Shown here: positions 1 through 5,394 of the stretch, piece by piece
How positions within the stretch are numbered: the stretch's first letter is position 1
How the letters are laid out: each line of letters begins with the position of its first letter
Translations under genes and position numbers: made by a program
Assembly: GCA_026419655.1 (NCBI GenBank)
Contig: JANZZA010000170.1
Location: 1-5,930, forward strand
From: Armatimonadota bacterium
GTDB lineage: Bacteria; Armatimonadota; Zipacnadia; Zipacnadales; FEN-943
DNA length: 5,930 nt
Direction: 5' to 3'
The notes under the pieces: model-generated
The model's database searches: none
What the model saw: only the letters and a program-made list of their open reading frames with translations
Told to the model about the DNA's origin: nothing

Positions 1-826
1 CCAGCACTTTGCCTTTGCGTTTTTCGATACGCCACTCGGCAGTGACGAGGTCCGGATAGGCCGCTGACAATTCTCGGGCCAGATGCCGCGCCAATTCTCT
101 GGTGGTCTCGAAGCGATAGGCCCGGATTATTGGCACGAATAAATGCAGACCTGTCTTCCCGGACGTTTTGACGAAAGCCATCAGCCCCCACTGCGCCAGT
201 TTCTCGCGCAAGATTTTCGCCACGTGTTTACATGTATCGAGAGCTTCTAAGCGTTGAGCGTTGGCGTCCTCATCCAGCGCTGCCTTTGTCCAGGGGTCGA
301 GGTCGAAGACGATGTAATCAGGATAGTTTAAAGCACAGGCCTCAACAGTTTCCTCGGATCCCGCCGCGGCTTCGGGCCATGGGTTACCGTCTGCAGATAC
401 CCGTGCGTACCAGGCATGCATCTCAAGGTTAGCGGTGTTGGCGAGCCACAAAAGAGCAGCTACGTTGTCGCACACCACGCAACGCACATCCCGCCGCGCT
501 GATGGGGCGTAAATAGAAACCAACCGGACGTATTCGGGCACTGTCTCGTGCCAGTCGCGCTGGTAGAACGAATGTCCAGCAATCCCGTCCACGTAGCGGC
601 GCAGGGTCAGGGGCCGGTCTCGCAGATAAGGCAACAGCCAGGGTGAAACCTCGGCGTAATAGGCCAGAAAATCGCGCTTGAGCAGCGGCCGCCTGTCTGG
701 CAGCCGCGGCCAGAAGACCTTACCGAGGTTGCTGAGCCGCACTTCTCCCTGAGGCAGTCGAAGAGAAAGATGGATTGTTTTGGCTGAGCGGATCTCGTCG
801 GCGAGAGCGCGGGCCTCAGAGGCCAT
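1..826 (-). CDS. ligD: LigD-type primase-polymerase domain protein (NHEJ), 3' end outside window
   Basis: The open frame enters from the left edge; 275 residues are visible and the C-terminus is missing. They match the polymerase domain of bacterial DNA ligase D, an archaeo-eukaryotic primase-fold enzyme that fills or extends ends during Ku-dependent non-homologous end joining. Seen: RLSNLGKVFWP near residues 30-40, WLLPYLRDRPLTLRRYVDG near 63-81, the metal-binding DYIVFDLDP near 170-178, and KTSGKTGLHLFVP near 217-229. The third catalytic Asp, expected just after KRKGKV, lies beyond the edge. About 20 extra residues sit between HAWYARV and DYIVFDLDP, as in a long-insert subtype I recall from Chloroflexi-like bacteria. 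No ligase or phosphoesterase domain precedes it; one could follow outside the window. The ATG at 826 has no clear ribosome site. The frame stays open to a TAG at 980-982, so a TTG at 943 (site at 949-954) is an alternative that adds an Arg/Gly-rich N-terminus. Confidence 0.9.
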   Translation of the reverse strand, partial: MASEARALADEIRSAKTIHLSLRLPQGEVRLSNLGKVFWPRLPDRRPLLKRDFLAYYAEVSPWLLPYLRDRPLTLRRYVDGIAGHSFYQRDWHETVPEYVRLVSIYAPSARRDVRCVVCDNVAALLWLANTANLEMHAWYARVSADGNPWPEAAAGSEETVEACALNYPDYIVFDLDPWTKAALDEDANAQRLEALDTCKHVAKILREKLAQWGLMAFVKTSGKTGLHLFVPIIRAYRFETTRELARHLARELSAAYPDLVTAEWRIEKRKGKVL

Positions 827-1147
827 CAGGCGGCCTGCACAGTTGAGGTCGCCGGCCCCAGCCCGCTCGCCGCAACGGTCCGGCTGGCCTCCAGGCGCCG
901 GTTTGCCTCTTCCACCTCTGCGCTGCGCGCCGCGTTTTGCCAAATTCCTCACCTGCTCCCCACCACTGACCCGCCAACGCTATGCCAGTGGCTTCGACAG
1001 GCCAATCAGCTCCATCTCCCGGCAGCCTTTCTGTCTGCGACCTACTTATCCCCAGGAGGAGCCGGTCCTGGCGACACGCCGCAAAGACCTTCACTGCCGT
1101 ATCTCTGCGCGTCCCAGTTGTGCGACGGATCGCGAGCATGACCGCGC
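827..1147. other. Gap between secreted-protein gene and ligD; no separate gene recognised
   Basis: Open frames exist on both strands here, but their translations are Arg/Pro-rich, match no family I know, and look like by-products of GC-rich sequence. The part nearest ligD (827-943) may encode an N-terminal extension of that protein. I see no convincing promoter, terminator or LexA box on the minus strand, so ligD may be read from upstream. Confidence 0.5.
949..954 (-). promoter_or_regulatory. Possible ribosome binding site for a longer LigD start (TTG at 943)
   Basis: The minus strand reads AGGTGA, five bases (GGAAT) before an in-frame TTG at 943-941. This would give a LigD product 39 residues longer, beginning MAKRGAQRRGGRGKPAPG. 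The ATG at 826 has nothing comparable upstream. Spacing and sequence are good, but TTG is a rare start and the extra residues resemble no domain I know. Confidence 0.4.
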
Positions 1148-2065
1148 TTAAGGCGTAGCTTCAGTCGGGGGCTGCGCGGCGGCCAGGCTCTGGCACATCT
1201 CCGCCGCTCGCTGAGCCAGCCGCTGCCACAACTGCCACGCTATCCGCACCCGCTCGCTCATGAACCGCTTCTGGTCTATATAGCGCACGTACTCGAAGAC
1301 CTGCTTGACGGCCCGGGTAGCCCGCTCGTCTGCAGCCATGGCGGCCGCAAGATTAGAAACCAGTTCACGCTTCTCGTCTTCGACCATTAAGGCAGCAGCC
1401 ATTTGGGCCTGACAGTCAGCACAGGTCCGAAGACCCGGGCAGGTGCCCGGCTCGTGCCCTTTAGCCTGGTTCGCTGGCGCAAGGTAGTGACGGGCCGCGT
1501 CTTCCAATGTCTCTGCTGTTAGACGTGGTTCCTCTTCGCCCCACGCCTCCTGCCCCGCCTGGCGAACCTTCCACAATAGCATCATGTACGTGTTGACTAT
1601 GCCCCAATGCTCTGCGGGCACTTTGACAGGTCGTCTAGCTTGGGCTGCCGCGCCAGGCTTGTCGAGCATGGTCGCCTTCGACGGACTCCCCATGCGGGTG
1701 AGCGGTTCAGACAGCGGGAAGGCGATCTTCAGCTCGGCGGCCCACAAGTTAGCGACGCTCTTAGCGGGCCTGCCGTACAGCTTTGCGTCCCCAGGATAAA
1801 CGCTGGCGAGGAAGGTCTTGCCGATGAACACGCTCCACAGACCGCCCCGCTGGGCTACTCGCATCTTGGGACTACCCACATCCTCGCAGCTTATGGCCTC
1901 ACTGATTTGCTGGTCAATGGCCTGAAGCCTCGCATGGAGCGACCCGTAGGGGCCGGGGTCAGCTATGCGAAATACCACGCGACCGGCGAGCACCACAGGC
2001 AACGGCGCATCAGCCACCGCAATCGCCGAACAAAATGCGACAAAGGCAACAAGAGGTAGCCTCAT
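1148..2065 (-). CDS. Sec-exported protein of unknown function with C-terminal cysteine cluster
   Basis: The product has 305 residues. Residues 1-20 form a signal peptide: an Arg near the start, a hydrophobic stretch VAFVAFCSAIAV, then ADA fitting an AxA cleavage site. No other membrane segment is evident, so it is probably periplasmic or extracellular. Residues about 21-118 begin PLPVVLAGRVVFRI and look like a small alpha/beta domain. The pattern recalls the exported N-terminal domain of some cyanobacterial MscS-like channels (PVVLDGRxLFxI), but no channel follows; this link is from memory and weak. Residues about 145-300 look helical, with CPGLRTCADC (Cys209, 215, 218), a possible metal or disulfide site, and a Pro/Ala-rich tail. 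The gene starts 125 bases after the radical SAM gene on the same strand. I cannot assign a function. An exported protein between two DNA-repair genes is odd and may be coincidental. Confidence 0.75.
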   Translation of the reverse strand: MRLPLVAFVAFCSAIAVADAPLPVVLAGRVVFRIADPGPYGSLHARLQAIDQQISEAISCEDVGSPKMRVAQRGGLWSVFIGKTFLASVYPGDAKLYGRPAKSVANLWAAELKIAFPLSEPLTRMGSPSKATMLDKPGAAAQARRPVKVPAEHWGIVNTYMMLLWKVRQAGQEAWGEEEPRLTAETLEDAARHYLAPANQAKGHEPGTCPGLRTCADCQAQMAAALMVEDEKRELVSNLAAAMAADERATRAVKQVFEYVRYIDQKRFMSERVRIAWQLWQRLAQRAAEMCQSLAAAQPPTEATP

Positions 2066-2077
2066 TATGGCTTCTTC

Positions 2078-2082
2078 CCTCC
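2078..2082 (-). promoter_or_regulatory. Ribosome binding site of the secreted-protein gene, long spacing
   Basis: The minus strand reads GGAGG, 12 bases before the ATG at 2065. The motif is strong but the spacing exceeds the usual 5-9. No better-placed start keeps the signal peptide, so the ATG at 2065 is retained. Confidence 0.45.
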
Positions 2083-2190
2083 ACTGCAGGCTATCTGGTC
2101 AAGGCCGGCCTTTTTCTGGCGGCCCAGCGAACACCTAGCAGGACTTTTTGACACGATTGGCCCGCCAAAGTTCCGCTCCCAAGCTGGCTG

Positions 2191-3363
2191 TTAATCACTG
2201 AACAGGATCGAAAGCTGGCCCGACGGCACGTCCGCCCGGCGCCCGCCAATGGTTATAAACGGTGCCGCCCTAGCCACCTGAACGCCCAGGGCAGCGAGTT
2301 GTCGCCTGTCGGTAAATCGCCCCTTTCGGCGCGCAGCCGAAATGCGCTGCACCGCCACAGGACCTAAACCGGGTACCCGCAAGAGCTCCTCTCGGGCGGC
2401 AGTGTTTATCTCGACCGGAAAGAACTCCGGGTGCGCCGCTGCCCAGGCGAGCTTTGGGTCACGGTCAACCGGCAAATTGCCGTCATGACCAAAAACTAAC
2501 TCACCCACAGTGAAGCCATACTGTCGCATGAGAAAGTCGGCCTGGTAAAGGCGCTGCTCACGTATCTCTGGCGTCGGAGGCAAGTTTTCCAGGGGCGTCC
2601 CCTCCACAGGCCGAAAGGCTGAATAATAGACGCGGCGAAGGCGGAGCCGACGGTAAAGGTCAAAGGAGGTGCCCAGCAATTCCAGGTCACTTTCGCCAGC
2701 CGCCCCTGCAACATATTGGCTCGTCACGCCCGAAGGTATGCCAGCGGCCGCTGCTTGAGCCACAGCCTTTTCCAATGTGCCCAGAAGCCCAGAGGCGAAA
2801 TTCTTGTCGGGCGCGATGCGAGCCAACCGATGGGCGCTCGGTGCCTCCAGATTAACGGACACGCGGTCGGCCAGCCGGACAGTCTCCTCGATGGCGGCGT
2901 CGGACGCACCGGGAAGGATTTTCAGGTGCATGTACCCCCGGTAGCCATACCGCCGTCGCAGGATTGTCGCAGTATCAACGATGAGAGCCTGAGCACCGTC
3001 AGGTTCCGATGGCATAGCGCTGGACAGAAAAATACCCTGCACCAACCCGCGCGTTTCCATCTCGATAAAGGCGCGAGCCAGTTCCTCGGGCCGGAAGCCA
3101 GCTCTTGGCACGTCAGCCCCAGCCCGCGTGGCGCAGTAAGCGCAGTTATTCCGGCACGCATTCGTCATCAGGACCTTGAGTACTGGCAAACAACGCCCAC
3201 CAGCAGCCGCAGGATAAATGCAGTGCTCAAGGCCACCAATAGGACAACCCGGGAAGGAGGCCGTGTCTCTTGTCTGAGTACGGCTCGCTCCGGGCGCAGA
3301 CACGTCATACTGCGCCTGCTCGCCAAGGAGGTCGAGCTTTTGCTCAAGGGTTGGCGCTGCCAC
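2191..3363 (-). CDS. Radical SAM/helix-hairpin-helix protein, putative DNA modification/repair family
   Basis: From a GTG at 3363 the product has 390 residues, close to the usual 400 or so. It matches the radical SAM family annotated as putative DNA modification/repair protein (TIGR03916-like). Seen: TLEQKLDLLGEQAQYDVSA at the N-terminus, then cysteines at 40, 48 and 58, then the [4Fe-4S] motif CRNNCAYC (Cys70, 74, 77). A SAM-barrel region with LKILPGA, VSVNLEAPS and YYSAFRPVEGTP follows. A C-terminal helix-hairpin-helix, LLRVPGLGPVAVQRI, near 327-341 should bind DNA. The tail contains QLSILF (383-388), like a sliding-clamp binding peptide. From memory, members usually pair with a uracil-DNA-glycosylase-family protein; none is visible here. 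The substrate is unknown. A TTG at 3381 would add six residues, but the promoter -10 box covers its next two codons, so I prefer the GTG. Confidence 0.9.
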   Translation of the reverse strand: MAAPTLEQKLDLLGEQAQYDVSAPGASRTQTRDTASFPGCPIGGLEHCIYPAAAGGRCLPVLKVLMTNACRNNCAYCATRAGADVPRAGFRPEELARAFIEMETRGLVQGIFLSSAMPSEPDGAQALIVDTATILRRRYGYRGYMHLKILPGASDAAIEETVRLADRVSVNLEAPSAHRLARIAPDKNFASGLLGTLEKAVAQAAAAGIPSGVTSQYVAGAAGESDLELLGTSFDLYRRLRLRRVYYSAFRPVEGTPLENLPPTPEIREQRLYQADFLMRQYGFTVGELVFGHDGNLPVDRDPKLAWAAAHPEFFPVEINTAAREELLRVPGLGPVAVQRISAARRKGRFTDRRQLAALGVQVARAAPFITIGGRRADVPSGQLSILFSD

Positions 3364-3372
3364 GGCAATAAC

Positions 3373-3401
3373 ATTGTACAAACATCAGTTCGCCATGTCA
3401 A
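3373..3401 (-). promoter_or_regulatory. Sigma-70-type promoter of the radical SAM gene
   Basis: The minus strand reads TTGACA (3401-3396), exactly 17 bases, then TACAAT (3378-3373), that is 6/6 and 5/6 of consensus. Transcription should begin about 4-8 bases after the -10 box, close to the GTG at 3363. The mRNA would have almost no leader, which fits the lack of any Shine-Dalgarno sequence before that codon. Confidence 0.75.
3379..3392 (-). promoter_or_regulatory. Probable LexA/DinR operator (SOS box)
   Basis: The minus strand reads CGAACTGATGTTTG, which is CGAAC-N4-GTTTG. This matches the palindromic Gram-positive-type LexA site CGAAC-N4-GTTCG with one mismatch. It lies wholly in the spacer between the -35 and -10 boxes, where bound LexA would block RNA polymerase. 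I saw no other GAAC-N4-GTTC-like site outside coding sequence in the window. No lexA gene is visible to show which motif this organism uses. Confidence 0.55.
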
Positions 3402-3445
3402 GGCTATTCGTTAGAGGTGAAGTATTCGGTTTTACAAGGAAACCC

Positions 3446-3572
3446 TTGCAAAAGTCGCTTTCCGGGCCGCCAGAGGGAAATGGGGACTAAAAGGTGAGTG
3501 GAACAGCGTTGTGCACTTTGCTCGGTCTGGGTAGGCCGCCACCAGGTTCTCAGACAGTCTCCGAGGGAGACT
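3446..3572. repeat. Imperfect tandem repeat, copy 1 (about 127 bases)
   Basis: Shared blocks recur in copy 2 at a near-constant offset of 126-128 bases: TTGCAAAA (3446), TAAAAGGT-AGT (3488), GTTGTGCACT (3508) and CAGTCTCCGAGG (3555). Many differences between the copies are transitions. Thirteen bases into the unit is a hairpin, TTTCC (3459-3463) with GGAAA (3476-3480). TTGCAAAAGTC at 3446-3456 is matched in perfect inverted orientation by GACTTTTGCAA at 3569-3579, so this copy is bounded by 11-base inverted repeats. No credible protein is encoded. Confidence 0.75.
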
Positions 3573-3575
3573 TTT
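3556..3575 (+). terminator. Terminator-like hairpin at the end of repeat copy 1
   Basis: AGTCTCC (3556-3562) pairs perfectly with GGAGACT (3566-3572) across a GAG loop and is followed by TTTG. The short T run makes it a weak intrinsic terminator at best. No plus-strand gene lies upstream in the window. It could end a small RNA from repeat copy 1, or be only part of the element's symmetry. Confidence 0.3.
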
Positions 3576-3586
3576 GCAAAACTCTC
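3567..3586. repeat. 20-base near-perfect palindrome at the junction of the tandem repeats
   Basis: The sequence is GAGA-C-TTTTGCAAAA-C-TCTC. It is symmetrical apart from one C/C pair and has the perfect 10-base palindrome TTTTGCAAAA at its centre. It could be a dimeric-protein operator or the fused end sequences of two adjoining copies of a small inverted-repeat element. Confidence 0.6.
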
Positions 3587-3700
3587 TTTACCCACCGCCG
3601 GCGGAAACGGCGGGTAAAAGGTTAGTCATAAGGGGTTGTGCACTCTCCTCGTTCCAGGTGAGCCGACGCCGGTTTTTCAACAGTCTCCGAGGAGAGTCTT
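3573..3700. repeat. Imperfect tandem repeat, copy 2
   Basis: This copy carries TTGCAAAA (3574), TAAAAGGTTAGT (3615), GTTGTGCACT (3635) and CAGTCTCCGAGG (3681). At the same place as in copy 1 it has a longer hairpin, TTTACCC (3587-3593) with GGGTAAA (3612-3618), enclosing GC-rich sequence. The stems differ in sequence but not in position. The right end is degenerate (GGAGAGTCTTCGCG), so its boundary is approximate. Confidence 0.65.
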
Positions 3701-3951
3701 CGCGCCTGCCTCTTCCCTGCCTGAAACGAAATCCTGAGTAAACTGAATACTGCCTGTCCCTGCCAATTTGTTGAAAATCCGCAGGAAAACAACCTCATAC
3801 GGCGAATCGGCCCGTCTCAGGAGCGCACCATCGCCCGCTCCGCGTCACCGCGCTAGAAACGTCCGTAACGTGGCTGGCCGGCAGCGCAGACAATGGTCCT
3901 CGCTACGAGGTGCGGAGCCGCAGAAAAATCCAAAAATCAAGTGAGGCGACC
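3701..3951. other. Upstream region of the URO-D-like gene; no gene found
   Basis: No coding potential is evident. A TTGAAA at 3771-3776 is a possible -35 box, but no acceptable -10 box lies 16-18 bases downstream. Two small hairpins occur close to the gene: CCTCG-CTA-CGAGG (3898-3910) and TGCGG-AG-CCGCA just after it. No promoter is called. Confidence 0.4.
3943..3946 (+). promoter_or_regulatory. Ribosome binding site fixing the URO-D-like start
   Basis: GAGG lies five bases before the ATG at 3952. The frame also has a GTG at 3910, but the family N-terminus (MTPKERILTAMRHGIPDRVPV) begins exactly at this ATG, so the downstream start is chosen. Confidence 0.7.
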
Positions 3952-5091
3952 ATGACTCCCAAGGAAAGAATACTAACGGCAATGAGGCACGGGATACCTG
4001 ACCGGGTGCCCGTAACGCCCGACATGTCAAACATGATACCAGCCCGCCTCACTGGAAAGCCCTTCTGGGACATCTACCTCTACCAGGACCCGCCACTATG
4101 GCTGGCTTACATCGAAGCGGTAAAGCACTTCGGCATTGACGGCTTCCTCGACTACCAGGTCGGCGTAATCTTCCCTGATGAGGTGCCCCCGCCGGACCCA
4201 AATCCCTGGCAACTGGCCATAGTGGAGCGACGGCCCGACAGGCTGGTAACGCAGGCCTACCGCCAGATACGCGGCGAACTACAATGGGCTACCACTTGCG
4301 ACGTCTACCCACGCTACGACCCGCCCACCTACGCCCTGCCGCTTGACAAAGTAGGCCTGCCGCCTGTGCCGGACTGGTGGGAGCCTGTTGAAGACATCAA
4401 GGAGTGGCCCACCGACCCGGAACTTTTCTACATGGCCTACGAGATGATGGGCGACCATGGCGTGCTGGGCATGGTGTGCGGGACAAGCTGTGTAGTTTAT
4501 GGTGAGGCCGGCGTATATGAGTACTACGACAATCCCGACCGCGCGCGGGCAAGGACGGCTGAAGTCTTAGAGGCCGCCCGTCGCCGTTTCGAAAACATAA
4601 TGCGCATGAAGATAAAGCCCGACTACATCTGCTGCGGCGCCTCGGGCACCCTGATCTTTCAGACCGTGGAAATGTTTCGCGAGCTTTCTCTGCCGGTCGT
4701 CCAGGCGGTAACAAACTGGTGCAAAAACGCCGGTATTGTCAGCCACGTCGATTCCTGCGGGCCGGAGCGAGAACTTGTCAAAATCTGCGCCGAGGAGACG
4801 GACCTGGACGTGATAGACCCACTGGAGCCCCCGCCTATGGGGGACTGTGACCTGGCCGAGCTCAAGCGTCTGTACGGCCACAAGCTATGCCTCAAGGGGA
4901 ATCTTCACACCACTGCCGTCATGCTGCGCGGCACCTACCAGGAAGTTCTCGAGGCATCCCGGAAGGCCATAGAGGACGCGGCCTACGGCGGCGGTTTCAT
5001 CCTGTCCACGGGCGACCAGTGTGGCCGCGACACGCCCGACGAGAATATAAAGGCCATGATTGACGCCGCCGAGCTCTATGGACGCTACTGA
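3952..5091 (+). CDS. Uroporphyrinogen decarboxylase superfamily protein, methyltransferase-like, not HemE
   Basis: The product has 379 residues and a cytosolic TIM-barrel pattern. The N-terminus MTPKERILTAMRHGIPDRVPV is typical of the URO-D superfamily. Genuine HemE has an Arg-rich MRQAGR motif near its N-terminus, absent here, so haem synthesis is unlikely. The closer relatives are corrinoid-dependent methyltransferases such as MtaA/MtbA, which bind zinc with HxCG and a distant Cys. Here the equivalent site reads HVDSCG (His265, Asp267, Cys269) and a late Cys357 sits in STGDQCGRDTPDEN. Asp replaces the usual His two residues before Cys, with a His two residues further back. KGNLHTT at 315-321 is another conserved-looking barrel motif. 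No corrinoid protein or partner gene is adjacent. It is divergent from the radical SAM gene and convergent with the isomerase gene. The family is clear; the substrate is unknown. Confidence 0.85.
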   Translation: MTPKERILTAMRHGIPDRVPVTPDMSNMIPARLTGKPFWDIYLYQDPPLWLAYIEAVKHFGIDGFLDYQVGVIFPDEVPPPDPNPWQLAIVERRPDRLVTQAYRQIRGELQWATTCDVYPRYDPPTYALPLDKVGLPPVPDWWEPVEDIKEWPTDPELFYMAYEMMGDHGVLGMVCGTSCVVYGEAGVYEYYDNPDRARARTAEVLEAARRRFENIMRMKIKPDYICCGASGTLIFQTVEMFRELSLPVVQAVTNWCKNAGIVSHVDSCGPERELVKICAEETDLDVIDPLEPPPMGDCDLAELKRLYGHKLCLKGNLHTTAVMLRGTYQEVLEASRKAIEDAAYGGGFILSTGDQCGRDTPDENIKAMIDAAELYGRY

Positions 5092-5130
5092 GCGGCCGGC
5101 CGCCGGCCCTGGCGTGGACACTACCGACTG

Positions 5131-5151
5131 AAAAAGCCTTGGCTCTCAAGG
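5131..5151 (-). terminator. Candidate intrinsic terminator for the sugar isomerase-like gene
   Basis: On the minus strand CCTTG-AGAGC-CAAGG (5151-5137) forms a 5-base-pair stem with a 5-base loop, followed by C and TTTTT (5135-5131). It lies about 245 bases past the stop at 5395. The stem is short and the distance long, so this is tentative. Confidence 0.35.
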
Positions 5152-5255
5152 GACTGCTGCCAAAGCTGGTGTCGGCTTATCCAGGGTGAAGAAAGTCTGC
5201 AGCGCCGTACGCAAGACCGCGTACCTGAGACCGCATTTGGGAGGCAGCAAAGGAG

Positions 5256-5272
5256 CTTTTGCAACAGTCTCC
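5256..5272 (+). repeat. Dispersed intergenic motif CTTTTGCAACAGTCTCC
   Basis: This 17-base stretch resembles the end of tandem repeat copy 2 (GTTTTTCAACAGTCTCC, 3672-3688) and combines the CTTTTGCAA and CAGTCTCC blocks of copy 1. CAACAGTCTCC is identical in two places about 1.6 kb apart, both intergenic. A CGCG follows at a similar distance in both. It is probably a remnant of the same repeat family. Confidence 0.5.
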
Positions 5273-5394
5273 TCAGAAACCACGCGCAGCCAGCAACCAA
5301 AGCATCTGGGGAAACTGGTTCTTATGTCACACGGGCCAGACAGCAGAGAGAAGCTTTTCCTCTTTACTGACCTCGCGGCGGAATCCCGTACCAC

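Larger units (their letters stand above)
5092..5394. other. Intergenic region between convergent genes
   Basis: No gene is supported. A GC-rich palindromic stretch (GGCCGGC-C-GCCGGCC) directly follows the URO-D-like stop codon but has no T run, so it is not a clear intrinsic terminator. Further right are a minus-strand terminator candidate, a repeat motif shared with the other intergenic region, and a hairpin near 5349-5368 (AGAGAGAA with TTCCTCT, one bulge). ACTGCTGCCAAAGCT at 5153-5167 is an approximate inverted copy of AGCTTTTGCAACAGT at 5255-5269, so a degenerate inverted-repeat element of about 120 bases may lie here. Confidence 0.45.

Noticed and set aside
566..577. GAACGAATGTCC as a second LexA box
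   Set aside because: The right half is GTCC rather than GTTC, and it lies within the ligD coding sequence away from any promoter.
780..1151. Open frames of 123 (plus) and 107 (minus) residues between ligD and the secreted-protein gene
   Set aside because: Both are Arg/Pro-rich with no recognisable motif and overlap each other on opposite strands. The minus one also overlaps the start of ligD in another frame.
2101..2116. AAGGCCGGCCTT palindrome followed by TTTT, as a plus-strand terminator
   Set aside because: The stem would be only four pairs around a CCGG loop, and no plus-strand gene lies upstream. On the minus strand the T run is on the wrong side.
3404..3595. 63-residue minus-strand open frame in the divergent intergenic region
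   Set aside because: It lies across the tandem repeat and its palindrome, has no family resemblance, and would be interrupted differently in the second repeat copy.
3446..3700. Cobalamin or other known riboswitch in the repeat region
   Set aside because: AGGGAA and AAGGTGAGTGGAACAG in copy 1 loosely recall cobalamin riboswitch blocks. The B12 box is missing, copy 2 lacks these blocks, and no suitable gene follows at the right distance.
3446..3700. CRISPR array
   Set aside because: There are only two diverged copies of about 127 bases, with no short identical repeats, no spacers and no cas genes.
3910..3951. GTG at 3910 as the start of the URO-D-like protein
   Set aside because: It would add 14 basic residues not typical of the family. 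A GAGG site lies five bases before the ATG at 3952, where the conserved N-terminus begins.
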